Shown: positions 1 to 7,140 of the stretch, piece after piece
How positions within the stretch are numbered: the first letter of the stretch is position 1
Layout: every line of letters begins with the position of its first letter
Assembly (NCBI RefSeq): GCF_048388525.1
Contig: NZ_DBGCTQ010000061.1
Coordinates: forward strand, 1 to 14,645
Length of the DNA stretch: 14,645 nucleotides
DNA from: BQOK01 sp048388525
GTDB taxonomy: Bacteria; Bacillota; Clostridia; Oscillospirales; Ruminococcaceae
Direction of reading: 5' to 3'
Made by a program: the position numbers and the translations under genes
The notes under the pieces: model-generated
Told to the model about the DNA's origin: nothing
The model's input: only the letters and a program-made list of their open reading frames with translations
Databases searched by the model: none

Positions 1-623
1 TGGTTCAAAAAGATAAAATAGGTAAAATTGGTGAGTATACCTTTCATGTGCTTTTATCAAATTACTACAAAGTACATTGTATCATTCCCAAATTCAAATG
101 CACGACAGACAGGAATATGAGTGTGTTTGGAATAGACGCTCTTTTCTATGATCCAGTAAATTGCACTATACTATTTGGAGAATCTAAAGTTTGCAAGAAT
201 ATTGATAATGCGATAGTGCTAATAAATCGCTCGCTTTCCGACTATGAAAGCCAGATTTCCGAGGAGTATAAACTTGTCCTTTCGAATAACGAAAGTTTTA
301 ACCTTTCAGCAGAATTTTTGGATGTGTTTAAAGCGCATACAGACATTTGCATAACATTTGAAGATTTTATTAAAGCAGCACATATTAATAAAATCTGCGT
401 CCCAACATTTATTGCTCACGGAAACAGTGGGAGAAATGATACTGTTGACAATTACTTAGCAAGGATGAAATTAGGTATAGCAAAAAAGAATTATTTTGGA
501 CTTAATACAGAATATCTTTTTATCTCACTTCCAATCATCGACAAAGCAAAAATGATGGATGTGATTATGAGAAAAGTGGTGAAAAAGTGCGATGCCTACA
601 GAGCAAAACATAGTGCCCTTTGA
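1..623 (+). CDS. hamA: HamA-like nuclease of a Hachiman defence system (DUF1837), 5'-truncated by the window edge
   Basis: The reading frame is open from base 3 to the TGA at 621-623, with no upstream stop, so the gene starts outside the window. GTG at 48 is only an internal codon, because conserved-looking sequence (GKIGEY) lies before it. The visible part is about 206 residues; HamA proteins are usually near 250-300. It carries a PD-(D/E)XK-type series: Glu in GEY (bases 33-35), Asp in FGID (135-137), then Glu and Lys in GESK (180-188). This spacing and the FG-D...GE-K wording match DUF1837. In characterised Hachiman systems HamA is the nuclease effector held by the helicase HamB and released on phage-linked DNA damage. 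The stop overlaps the next gene by 32 bases, implying translational coupling. The DNA is AT-rich, unlike the genes after 2,900. The family call rests on motifs and on the helicase partner. I am fairly sure of a DUF1837-type nuclease and slightly less sure of Hachiman as the exact system. Confidence 0.72.
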   Translation, partial: VQKDKIGKIGEYTFHVLLSNYYKVHCIIPKFKCTTDRNMSVFGIDALFYDPVNCTILFGESKVCKNIDNAIVLINRSLSDYESQISEEYKLVLSNNESFNLSAEFLDVFKAHTDICITFEDFIKAAHINKICVPTFIAHGNSGRNDTVDNYLARMKLGIAKKNYFGLNTEYLFISLPIIDKAKMMDVIMRKVVKKCDAYRAKHSAL

Positions 624-2673
624 AGATATCCAAACATATCGTGATAACTATATTCGTGAATTGGATAAAAGAGTTAATAAAACCGAGTTCGCAATAAACA
701 ATGCCGAGTCCTTATATGCCTTGGGACTGACAATGTATTCTAAAGAGTATTCTTTTGATTCGCTTGTATATAGTGCATTTGCTACATCAGCGTTGGATGA
801 AAATATTGCACTACATCCAGAGCAAAGAAAAATTATGTCTTTAATTCATGCAAATCGCGGGTTGATTTTTAGTGCGCCAACTAGCTTTGGAAAAACCTTT
901 GTCGTGTTTGAGTACATCTGCAGGGTACGACCTAAAAATGTTGTTATGATCGTACCGACGCTTGCACTTATTGATGAGTATAAACAAAAGATAATTCGTC
1001 AGTATAGAGACAAATTTTCTGATTATAACATTTATCTTTCGATAGACCCTGATAAGACATATGATTTTTCTAAAAAGAATATTTTTATTGTAACTCATGA
1101 CCGCGTAATCGATGAAAGCACAGTTGCAATCTTTGATGCAATAGATTTTTTGGTTATCGACGAAGTATACAAGCTTCAAAAAGACGCATCAAATGAGCGA
1201 ATTCTGATTTTAAATATTGCATATTACAACATGGTTAAACGGAGCAAAAAATATGTTTTGCTTGCTCCGTTTATTAGTGGAGTTGAAAACCTTGAAAAAC
1301 TTGATGATGTTCCAGTGTTCTACGCAACTAATTACGCGCCAGTCGTAAATGATGTAAAAGTGATAAATATTTTAAGCGAAAATGACCGTGTGGCATATGC
1401 CGATAAAACACTAGAGGCCATCCCCCAAAGTGATAATACATTGATTTATTTTCCAACCGTAGTTGAAATTGATGCTTTTATCGAAAATACATCGATTGAT
1501 TATGATTCGCTAACATTAGACGATAATCCTGTACTCAATGAGTTTATAACTTGGGGCAGAAGAGAGATTCATCCTCAATGGTCAGTGATAAAGGCATTGG
1601 AAAAAGGATTTCTCGTTCATCATGGGCAATTACCTCTAGGCATCAGAATGCTTGAACTTGGTCTTTTCAACAACAAACATTCTAGTTTCACACGCCTGAT
1701 TTGTACATCTACCCTCCTGGAAGGAGTCAATACGACAGCTAAAAACATAATCATAACAAAGCCCTATAGAAGTTATGATAAAACATTTGATGCCTTTGAT
1801 TTCTATAACTTAGTAGGCAGAACGGGGCGACTTTATCAACATTATCTTGGCATGGCATATTATATTAGGACTCCTAATGACCCGATATATGAAAAAGCTC
1901 AAGCGATTCGATCAATAGAGTTTGAGTTGACCGACAGCAGCATAGATATGGACATTAATTTTGGCGATTATACAACTCACCCAGAGTTTTTGGAGGTATT
2001 AAACAGCCTTGGAATTACATATGAAGAATACCGTTCGTTAATTGCCAGAAAACATCGCTTTTCAACGGTTCAATTTCTTCTCGGAACATATACAAAATTC
2101 AAAGAAAAGCTATTTGATGTACTTTACAGGCAGACTGTAGACCCTAACCAAAGCAAGCTGGAATTAATTCGTGTATTGTGTGAAATTCTTGGAATGCGGA
2201 CATACGGTTTTAAAATGAACACATTTATTATTAATCGTCTAACATATAAATATCGTCAAACCGTTAGAGATGTTGTAGATGCAACGTTGAAATCATACCC
2301 TACGGCAAACCTGTCAAAGCTAATCAATACTGTAATACGGTATAAATCAAGCTATATAGAATTTGATTTTTATAGTAAAGTCGATTTAATTCGATATTTT
2401 ATGCAATGTGAGCATATATCCGAAGTATTAATATCAACTCTGCATGATAGAGTTATGAAAAATATAGAAGTGCTATACTATCTAAATTCACCAAGCAAAA
2501 AAATGCTGAAAGATATGGGCATCTATGAAGGGGATATAGATCAGATAATAAAAATTATTGGTAATGACTTTTCTACCGTCGCGGAATTAGAACAGCTATT
2601 AGCTAGGAACTATCAAAGGCTAAGCGAAATTAGCGTTATATCAAAGTATATAATTTTGCGTCTGATAAACTAG
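592..2673 (+). CDS. hamB: HamB-like SF2 DExD/H helicase of a Hachiman defence system
   Basis: This is a 693-residue superfamily 2 helicase. Motifs in order: LHPEQRKI (about 74-81, adenine-sensing side), Walker A APTSFGKT (95-102), motif Ia VPTLAL (121-126), Walker B VIDEVYKL (188-195), YFPT (286-289), HHGQLPLGIR (343-352), motif V STLLEGVN (373-380), and motif VI NLVGRTGRL (406-414, arginine finger). The order and the HHG/LLEGVN wording are Ski2-like, as in HamB proteins. Residues 430-693 carry no motif I recognise; they are likely an accessory region for DNA or HamA contact. In Hachiman, HamB is thought to travel on DNA and sense damaged or phage DNA ends, unleashing HamA. The ATG lies inside the last codons of the HamA frame (32-base overlap, no strong SD), so expression is likely coupled. 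Codon use is AT-rich, which suggests transfer together with hamA. A generic DUF1837-associated helicase is the main alternative. Confidence 0.75.
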   Translation: MPTEQNIVPFEDIQTYRDNYIRELDKRVNKTEFAINNAESLYALGLTMYSKEYSFDSLVYSAFATSALDENIALHPEQRKIMSLIHANRGLIFSAPTSFGKTFVVFEYICRVRPKNVVMIVPTLALIDEYKQKIIRQYRDKFSDYNIYLSIDPDKTYDFSKKNIFIVTHDRVIDESTVAIFDAIDFLVIDEVYKLQKDASNERILILNIAYYNMVKRSKKYVLLAPFISGVENLEKLDDVPVFYATNYAPVVNDVKVINILSENDRVAYADKTLEAIPQSDNTLIYFPTVVEIDAFIENTSIDYDSLTLDDNPVLNEFITWGRREIHPQWSVIKALEKGFLVHHGQLPLGIRMLELGLFNNKHSSFTRLICTSTLLEGVNTTAKNIIITKPYRSYDKTFDAFDFYNLVGRTGRLYQHYLGMAYYIRTPNDPIYEKAQAIRSIEFELTDSSIDMDINFGDYTTHPEFLEVLNSLGITYEEYRSLIARKHRFSTVQFLLGTYTKFKEKLFDVLYRQTVDPNQSKLELIRVLCEILGMRTYGFKMNTFIINRLTYKYRQTVRDVVDATLKSYPTANLSKLINTVIRYKSSYIEFDFYSKVDLIRYFMQCEHISEVLISTLHDRVMKNIEVLYYLNSPSKKMLKDMGIYEGDIDQIIKIIGNDFSTVAELEQLLARNYQRLSEISVISKYIILRLIN

Positions 2674-2957
2674 AGTTTTAGTAGCATCTTAATTTTCATT
2701 CTTCGTTTTGCAAGATAATTACCACTTGCTGATTGCTGCAAACTATTGTTATTGCTGTATACCGACTAGAGATATAGAAACATCGCAGCAAGTTGCTCGT
2801 AGCCAAATATGAAACAGGCGGAATCCAGTCATAAATCTGGATTCCGCCTGCTTTGTCCAATCCCACCTGACAGATGCCGTAAGTTGTTTTTCTTGATACT
2901 GTCTTACGAACACCCACCATATGGGCCGGTTTTTGTTTGCGTTTGCGCAGGAAACGT
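2674..2957. other. Gene-free gap between the AT-rich defence pair and the GC-rich backbone
   Basis: No convincing gene lies here. Short frames exist on both strands, but they have no ribosome binding site and run straight through the 2815-2850 hairpin. Composition climbs from AT-rich (before about 2,810) to mixed, then to GC-rich by about 2,930, so a junction between imported DNA and older chromosome probably falls in this gap. I see no tRNA, integrase or clear direct repeat that would mark an attachment site. A short tandem GTTTGC repeat sits near 2936-2947. Confidence 0.5.
2815..2850. terminator. Perfect 14-bp inverted repeat, probable terminator between the convergent hamB and abrB genes
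   Basis: The arms CAGGCGGAATCCAG (2815-2828) and CTGGATTCCGCCTG (2837-2850) are perfectly complementary around an 8-base loop. Flanking A and T bases (AAA before, TTT after) lengthen the stem after one mismatch. Only short T tracts follow on either strand (CTTTG on plus, TTTCATATTT on minus), so it is not a textbook Rho-independent terminator. Its place between two converging genes fits a bidirectional terminator. Alternatives are a dispersed palindromic repeat or a leftover end of a mobile element. Confidence 0.5.
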
Positions 2958-3200
2958 TTACAGCCCCGCGATGGTGCTGCGGCATTCCTCGCACACATTG
3001 CGCCCCTTAAATTGGGTCACGTTTTTTGCTTCGCCGCAGAACACGCAGGCCGGCTGATATTTCTTCAGCACGATCTGGTCGCCGTCCACATAGATCTCCA
3101 GGGATGCGTCCTCGTTGATCTCCAGCACGCGGCGGAGTTCGATGGGCAGCACGATGCGGCCCAAGCTATCGATTTTGCGTACCATGCCAGTGGATTTCAT
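2958..3200 (-). CDS. AbrB/SpoVT-type transition-state regulator with C-terminal CxxC pairs
   Basis: The protein has 80 residues. Residues 1-47 form the SpoVT/AbrB swapped-hairpin DNA-binding domain: STGMVRKIDSLGRIVLPIE is the classic N-terminal strand-loop pattern, followed by EINEDASLEIYVDGDQIVL. Residues 50-80 carry C52-x2-C55 and C70-x2-C73 (CVFC...CEEC), a likely small zinc knuckle found in many clostridial AbrB homologues but not in Bacillus subtilis AbrB. Such dimeric or tetrameric proteins repress post-exponential genes. The ATG at 3198-3200 follows AAAGGAG at the right distance, and a perfect sigma-A promoter lies 80 bases upstream. It is transcribed in the same direction as trpS, but its own promoter suggests independent, strong expression. 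It is near spoIIE but not in an operon with it; the targets cannot be read from the sequence. Confidence 0.9.
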   Translation of the reverse strand: MKSTGMVRKIDSLGRIVLPIELRRVLEINEDASLEIYVDGDQIVLKKYQPACVFCGEAKNVTQFKGRNVCEECRSTIAGL

Positions 3201-3280
3201 AATTTCCCTACTCCTTTAACAATTGAAATTTTTTGATTCTCCTGCCGAATTAAAACGCCCTTTTGCGTTTCGACATATTT

Positions 3281-3309
3281 ATTATAGTCCATGAAACCAT
3301 AAATGTCAA
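3281..3309 (-). promoter_or_regulatory. Perfect-consensus sigma-A promoter for the abrB-like gene
   Basis: On the minus strand, TTGACA (plus 3304-3309) is followed after exactly 17 bases by TATAAT (plus 3281-3286). All twelve consensus bases match. The predicted transcript starts near 3273-3275 and gives a leader of about 73 bases before the ATG at 3200. It lies in a short AT-rich patch between trpS and abrB. The match is seen directly; promoter activity is inferred. Confidence 0.85.
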
Positions 3310-3419
3310 TATATGGCAAACGGGCCAAGAAAAAGTTTTTATACGAAAAAAGAGGAGAATATTTGGTGAAAATGCTTGTATTTACCCCGTTTTATGGGAT
3401 TATGGGCCAAAATGGCGGA

Positions 3420-4427
3420 TCAGAGCTGAAGCAGGCCGACTTTTTTGTAGACCTTGGTGAGGGTGCGCTGGGCCAGGCCTGCGGCACGCGCGGCGCCCTG
3501 GCTGAGAACGCCGTCGAGATATGTTTTGTCTGCCAGAATGCGGGCATATTCGGCCTGAATGGGAGCAAAAGAGTCGACGATGGAGGCGGCTACCGCCTCC
3601 TTGAAGGCCCCGTAACCCTGGCCGGCAAATTCGGCCTCGATGGCCCCGAAGCTTTTGCCGGTGAGCACACCGTAAATGCTCATGAGATTGGTCACGCCGG
3701 GCTTATCGTCCGCCGCGCGGACCACCCCTTCAGAGTCGGTCACGGCGCGCTTGCACTTGCGCAGGATGGTGTCGGCGTCGTCGGTCATCAGGATAAAGCT
3801 GTTCGCGTTTGTGTCGGATTTGCTCATCTTTTTTTCCGGCTCCTGCAGGCTCATGATCTTGGCGCCGGTTTTGCCGATGTAGGGTTCGGGAACGGTGAAG
3901 GTGGGGCTGTAAAGATTGTTGAAGCGCTGTGCCACGTTGCGGGTCAGCTCCAGGTGCTGCTTTTGATCCACCCCCACCGGCACCAAGTCCGCGTTGTAGA
4001 CCAGGATATCCGCCGCCATGAGGGCGGGATAGGTAAACAGGCCGGCGTTCACATTGTCGGCATGCTTGGCGCTTTTGTCCTTGAACTGGGTCATGCGGGA
4101 CAGCTCGCCAAACTGGGTGTTGCAGGACAGCACCCATGCCAGCTGCGCGTGGGCGGGCACGTGGCTCTGCACGAACAGGATGCTGCGCTCCGGGTCGATG
4201 CCGGCCGCCAGCAGCATGGCTGCGGCCTCGCGGGTCTGGCGGCGCAGGGCCGCGGCCTCCTGGCGCACGGTGAGCGCGTGCAGGTCGGCCACCATGTAAA
4301 GGCACTCGTATTCCTGCTGCAGCGCGCCCCAGTTGCGCACCGCCCCCACGTAGTTGCCCAGGGTAAAGGTGCCGGTGGGCTGAATGCCGGACAAAATGCG
4401 CGGCTTGCGCAAAGGGGTTTCACTCAT
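3420..4427 (-). CDS. trpS: Tryptophanyl-tRNA synthetase
   Basis: This 335-residue protein has the usual length of a bacterial class Ic TrpRS. It charges tRNA-Trp with tryptophan using ATP in the cytoplasm. The start region SGIQPTGTFTLGNYVGA (13-29) contains the HIGH-equivalent TLGN (22-25). VGVDQKQHLELTRNVA (151-166) is the conserved tryptophan-pocket helix, and KKMSKSD (199-205) holds the ATP-binding KMSKS loop. MVADLHALT (45-53) and SCNTQFGELSRMTQFKDK (101-118) are also typical of TrpRS. The ATG at 4427 follows a GAGG about nine bases upstream. Its own promoter lies between it and the upstream SGNH gene. The 53-base leader is too short for a T-box, so tryptophan control by that route is not supported. 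I see no clear terminator after its stop, so some read-through into abrB is possible. Confidence 0.98.
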   Translation of the reverse strand: MSETPLRKPRILSGIQPTGTFTLGNYVGAVRNWGALQQEYECLYMVADLHALTVRQEAAALRRQTREAAAMLLAAGIDPERSILFVQSHVPAHAQLAWVLSCNTQFGELSRMTQFKDKSAKHADNVNAGLFTYPALMAADILVYNADLVPVGVDQKQHLELTRNVAQRFNNLYSPTFTVPEPYIGKTGAKIMSLQEPEKKMSKSDTNANSFILMTDDADTILRKCKRAVTDSEGVVRAADDKPGVTNLMSIYGVLTGKSFGAIEAEFAGQGYGAFKEAVAASIVDSFAPIQAEYARILADKTYLDGVLSQGAARAAGLAQRTLTKVYKKVGLLQL

Positions 4428-4449
4428 TGTTTTCTGCCTCGTTTCTGCG

Positions 4450-4469
4450 GCGCGGCATCACGGCCGCGC
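4450..4469 (-). promoter_or_regulatory. GC-rich hairpin in the trpS leader
   Basis: On the minus strand the arms GCGCGGC and GCCGCGC pair perfectly over seven bases around a 6-base loop (CGTGAT). The hairpin lies between the predicted start of transcription (about 4480) and the GAGG ribosome binding site (4437-4440). It could slow translation or stabilise the mRNA, but no anti-terminator, T-box bulge or leader peptide is visible. It may be a chance product of high GC. Confidence 0.35.
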
Positions 4470-4486
4470 GTTGTGTCTTATGGTCT

Positions 4487-4515
4487 ATTATATACCGCCG
4501 CAAAAGGCGGCGCAA
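4487..4515 (-). promoter_or_regulatory. Probable sigma-A promoter for trpS
   Basis: On the minus strand, TATAAT (plus 4487-4492) is a perfect -10, preceded after 17 bases by TTGCGC (plus 4510-4515), a weak -35. The promoter sits in the 96-base gap between the SGNH gene stop and the trpS start. A small hairpin (CGCCGC/GCGGCG, 4496-4512) occupies the spacer and may act as a weak end for the upstream transcript, although it has no T tract. Confidence 0.55.
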
Positions 4516-4523
4516 GCGGGGAT

Positions 4524-5624
4524 TCAGCCGGCGCTTGCCAGGCGCAGGGGGTTGCCGCTTGGGGCCAAAGCGGCGGTGAGGTAGCCGGTGTTGATCTGGC
4601 CGGCCAAAAGGCTGCTTTGGGCTGCCAGCTCCAGGGTGAGCCGGGCGTAGACCCGGTCGCCGCCGTGGTAGCCGTCGAGATACTCGGCGTCCAGGGTGTC
4701 GGGCATGTAGGTAAAGTCGAACACCTCGAAGCCATAGGGCGCGAAGCGCTCGCGCAGCGCCGCGGGCAGCAGGGAGAGATAACCGTAGTTGCCGCTTTCG
4801 GCCATGCGCAGGTACACGCTGGGCGCATAGGGCGGGATCACCGCCGCCACCCGGATCCCATGTTCGGCGCAGAAGGCGAGCAGCCGGTCCATCTCGGCGA
4901 GGCTGGGCTCGTACACATCGGCCGCCCACTCAAAGCGGTTCACGCCGCGCTGGATACGGTCGAAGCTGTCGTGAAAGGCGACGTCGGAACCTTCCTCAGG
5001 GTGATCCAGCAGGCGGCCGTAGCTGTAGCTGCCGTCTGCATAAAAGCCGCTGCCCCGGCCCACGGCGGCCATGCCGTAGGTGTTCGGCGCGGGGGCAAGG
5101 GCGGCGCGCAGGCTGTATTTGCCGCCCGCCCAGTCCTGCAGCGAGCGGGTGAGGGCCGCGCCGGCGTCAAAGGAATAGTAGCTGTAGTCCAGTTGGGGCA
5201 GCGTTTCCGCGGCGGACCAGCCCTCCTGGAAGAAATATTGGTCCAGCACCAGCACAAGGGTATCGGGCAGAGAGGCCTCGGGCAGGTTTTCCAGGAAAAA
5301 ACGGTACTCGTGCACATAGTTGGCGCCGCCGCCCGCGTTGTAAAAGCTGGGCGAAGTGAAAAACTCGCTGTGGAACTGCATGCTGCGGCTGGTGCCCAGC
5401 ACCAGCAGGCCCGCGGCTTTGCCGCTGGCCACAAGGTGCTTGTAATAGCGGGTGTTGTCGCGGTAGGCAAGGCCCAGAAAGGCCGGTTCGCCCGCCAGCA
5501 CACGGCCGGCGATCTCCTCTTCGGTGCGCCATTCGCCGCTGGCGTACACGGCACCCGCAAACAGGCCCACCACCAGCGCCACCGGCGCCAGGAACAGCGC
5601 CACAATTGCCAAAAATTTTTTCAC
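4524..5624 (-). CDS. Membrane-anchored SGNH-hydrolase-like protein (DltD/AlgJ-like partner of the MBOAT acyltransferase)
   Basis: The 366-residue protein has one N-terminal membrane segment (about 4-28) after KK, so residues 30-366 probably lie outside the membrane. LLVLGTSRSMQF (73-84) resembles SGNH block I, with S79 in GTS as the likely nucleophile. FYNAGGGAN (94-102) supplies the Gly/Asn oxyanion region, and DGYHGGD (317-323) fits the DxxH block with D317 and H320. DltD, AlgJ and AlgX, which work with MBOAT proteins, share this layout. The gene lies 16 bases after the MBOAT stop, so the two form one operon. The start is GTG at 5622-5624, set by AAGGAG about seven bases upstream. The likely role is to transfer or remove acyl groups on an envelope polymer, with the chain delivered by MBOAT. 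The substrate is unknown; sequence similarity to DltD proper is not obvious, and no dltA or dltC is present here. Confidence 0.75.
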   Translation of the reverse strand: MKKFLAIVALFLAPVALVVGLFAGAVYASGEWRTEEEIAGRVLAGEPAFLGLAYRDNTRYYKHLVASGKAAGLLVLGTSRSMQFHSEFFTSPSFYNAGGGANYVHEYRFFLENLPEASLPDTLVLVLDQYFFQEGWSAAETLPQLDYSYYSFDAGAALTRSLQDWAGGKYSLRAALAPAPNTYGMAAVGRGSGFYADGSYSYGRLLDHPEEGSDVAFHDSFDRIQRGVNRFEWAADVYEPSLAEMDRLLAFCAEHGIRVAAVIPPYAPSVYLRMAESGNYGYLSLLPAALRERFAPYGFEVFDFTYMPDTLDAEYLDGYHGGDRVYARLTLELAAQSSLLAGQINTGYLTAALAPSGNPLRLASAG

Positions 5625-5640
5625 GGGCCGCTCCTTTCAA

Positions 5641-7062
5641 TCAAAAGGCAAAATAGATGTTGGGCAGCGCGCCCGCCGCGCCGAAGAACAGGCTGGCGAA
5701 TACGCACACATAACACAGCGCCGCCTGCACCCAGGGGCGCTGCGCCGCCGCCCATGCCCCAAAGCCCACGCCGCGGGACAGCCAGTCCACCAGGGCGGCC
5801 AGCGCCGTGAACAGCCCCAGCCGCACCAAAATGGCAGGAGTGAAGCCCAGCAGCGTGATGCTCTCTTTGAGGTACTGCACACTGAAAGGGAAGGGCGAAA
5901 ACAAAGCGGCCAGGGCCTGCCGCGCGGCGGGCAGGGTGCCGGTGACGAAGAACAGCCAGGCGCCGAACACCAGGAGCAGGGTGAACGCCCAGCTCACGGC
6001 GCTGCGCAGCGGGCTGTGTTCGCCCTGGCCCAGCGCCGCCCAAACGCGGCCGCGCGCGGCGCGGGTGAGGCGCCCTGCAAGCAGGTAAACGCCGTGCAGC
6101 GCCCCCCAAACAAGAAACCCGCCCGCGGCGCCGTGCCAGGCGCCGGAAACCAGGAAGGTGGCCATGGTGGCCAGCACCAGGCGGGCCTTGCCCCGGCGGC
6201 TGCCGCCCAGGGGAATGTAGATGTAATTGCGCAGCCAGGCCGAAAGGCTGATGTGCCAGCGCCGCCAGAATTCGCCGATGCTGCGGGAAAAATAGGGGCT
6301 CAAAAAGTTTTCCCCGGTTTCAAAGCCCAGAAGGTTTGCCAGGCCGATGGCCAGCTGGGAATAGCTTGCAAAGTCGAAATAGAGCTGCAGGCTGAAGGCC
6401 AGCAGGGCCCAGGCCACGCTCAGGCCATAGTAGTGCGCGGGGGCGGCCAGGGCGCCCTGGTAGCCTGCCAGCGGGTCGGCCAGGCATTTTTTTAAAAACA
6501 GGCCCCAGCAAAGGCGCACACAGCCGCCAAGGGCCAGCGCGCGGTCAAAGCGCCGGGGCGGGGCGGCCAGTTGGGGCAGCAGGCTGCCGGGGGCCTGGAT
6601 CGGCCCGCTGGCCAGCTGGGCAAAAAAGCCGGTGTAGTTGAAATAGTGCAGAGCGCTTTTTTCCGGCCGCAGGCAGCCTTTGTACACCTCGGCGAGATAG
6701 GCCACGGCCTTGAAGGTGTAAAAGCTGATGCCGGCCGGGGCGGCCAGCCCCGCAAAAAGCCCGGGCCAACCCAGGGCGGCCGCTGCCAGAGCGAGGTATT
6801 TATAGGCGAGAAGAGGCGCAAGGCAGCCCGCGCACCCCACCGCCAGGGCCGCTTTGCGCGGGCTGCGGGCCAGCCACAGCCCGGCCGCCCAGCTGAGGGC
6901 CGAGACCGCCAGCAAAGCGGCCAGGGCGTGCAGGCCCAGCGAGAGGGCGAACACAAGGTTTGCCGCGGCCAGCACCAGGGGGCGGGCCTTTGCGGGCGCG
7001 CCCCACCAGGCGGCGAACACCAGGGCCGCAAAAGCAGCAAACGAGAGCGAGAGGAAGGTCAT
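5641..7062 (-). CDS. MBOAT-family membrane-bound O-acyltransferase (AlgI/DltB-like)
   Basis: The 473-residue protein is a polytopic membrane protein with roughly ten hydrophobic segments. Family marks are GISFYTFKAVAYLAEVYKG (111-129), YFDFASYSQLAIGLANLLGF (228-247), FWRRWHISLSAWLRNYIYIP (265-284) and the catalytic-histidine motif SGAWHGAAGGFLVWG (306-320, H310). These match AlgI/DltB/PatA-type proteins that pass acyl groups across the membrane onto alginate, teichoic acid or other exported glycans. The ATG at 7060-7062 follows a perfect AAGGAGG; an open frame continues 300 codons further upstream, but it runs antisense to gltX and is spurious. The gene is first in an operon with the SGNH gene and has its own promoter facing away from gltX. 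The acyl donor and target cannot be told; the absence of dltA/dltC argues against standard D-alanylation. Confidence 0.93.
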   Translation of the reverse strand: MTFLSLSFAAFAALVFAAWWGAPAKARPLVLAAANLVFALSLGLHALAALLAVSALSWAAGLWLARSPRKAALAVGCAGCLAPLLAYKYLALAAAALGWPGLFAGLAAPAGISFYTFKAVAYLAEVYKGCLRPEKSALHYFNYTGFFAQLASGPIQAPGSLLPQLAAPPRRFDRALALGGCVRLCWGLFLKKCLADPLAGYQGALAAPAHYYGLSVAWALLAFSLQLYFDFASYSQLAIGLANLLGFETGENFLSPYFSRSIGEFWRRWHISLSAWLRNYIYIPLGGSRRGKARLVLATMATFLVSGAWHGAAGGFLVWGALHGVYLLAGRLTRAARGRVWAALGQGEHSPLRSAVSWAFTLLLVFGAWLFFVTGTLPAARQALAALFSPFPFSVQYLKESITLLGFTPAILVRLGLFTALAALVDWLSRGVGFGAWAAAQRPWVQAALCYVCVFASLFFGAAGALPNIYFAF

Positions 7063-7102
7063 ACAAGCCTCCTTTTCCGATACGCAGGTTCCAATAGTAC
7101 CT

Positions 7103-7131
7103 ATTATAAGGAAAAAGGCGGCTTTTTGCAA
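7103..7131 (-). promoter_or_regulatory. Sigma-A promoter for the MBOAT-SGNH operon
   Basis: On the minus strand, TTGCAA (plus 7126-7131) is followed after 17 bases by a perfect TATAAT (plus 7103-7108), about 40 bases before the MBOAT start. A short dyad (AATAG at 7093-7097, CTATT at 7101-7105) overlaps the start of transcription, and a GGCGG/CCGCC dyad (7117-7121, 7133-7137) overlaps the -35 box. Either could be an operator; neither is one I recognise. Confidence 0.65.
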
Positions 7132-7140
7132 ACCGCCAAA

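Noticed and set aside
48..623. GTG at 48 as the true start of the first gene
   Set aside because: The same frame is open to the window edge, and GKIGEY upstream carries a Glu expected in the nuclease motif series; no ribosome binding site precedes 48. The gene is truncated by the window, not short.
2696..2998. Small minus-strand frames across the gap after hamB
   Set aside because: They cross the 14-bp hairpin and the start of abrB, have no ribosome binding site and match no family I know. A decayed gene is possible but cannot be supported.
3303..5810. Long plus-strand open frame of more than 800 codons
   Set aside because: It lies antisense to trpS and the SGNH gene, whose motifs and ribosome binding sites are clear. 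Such shadows are common at high GC, and its translation is low-complexity.
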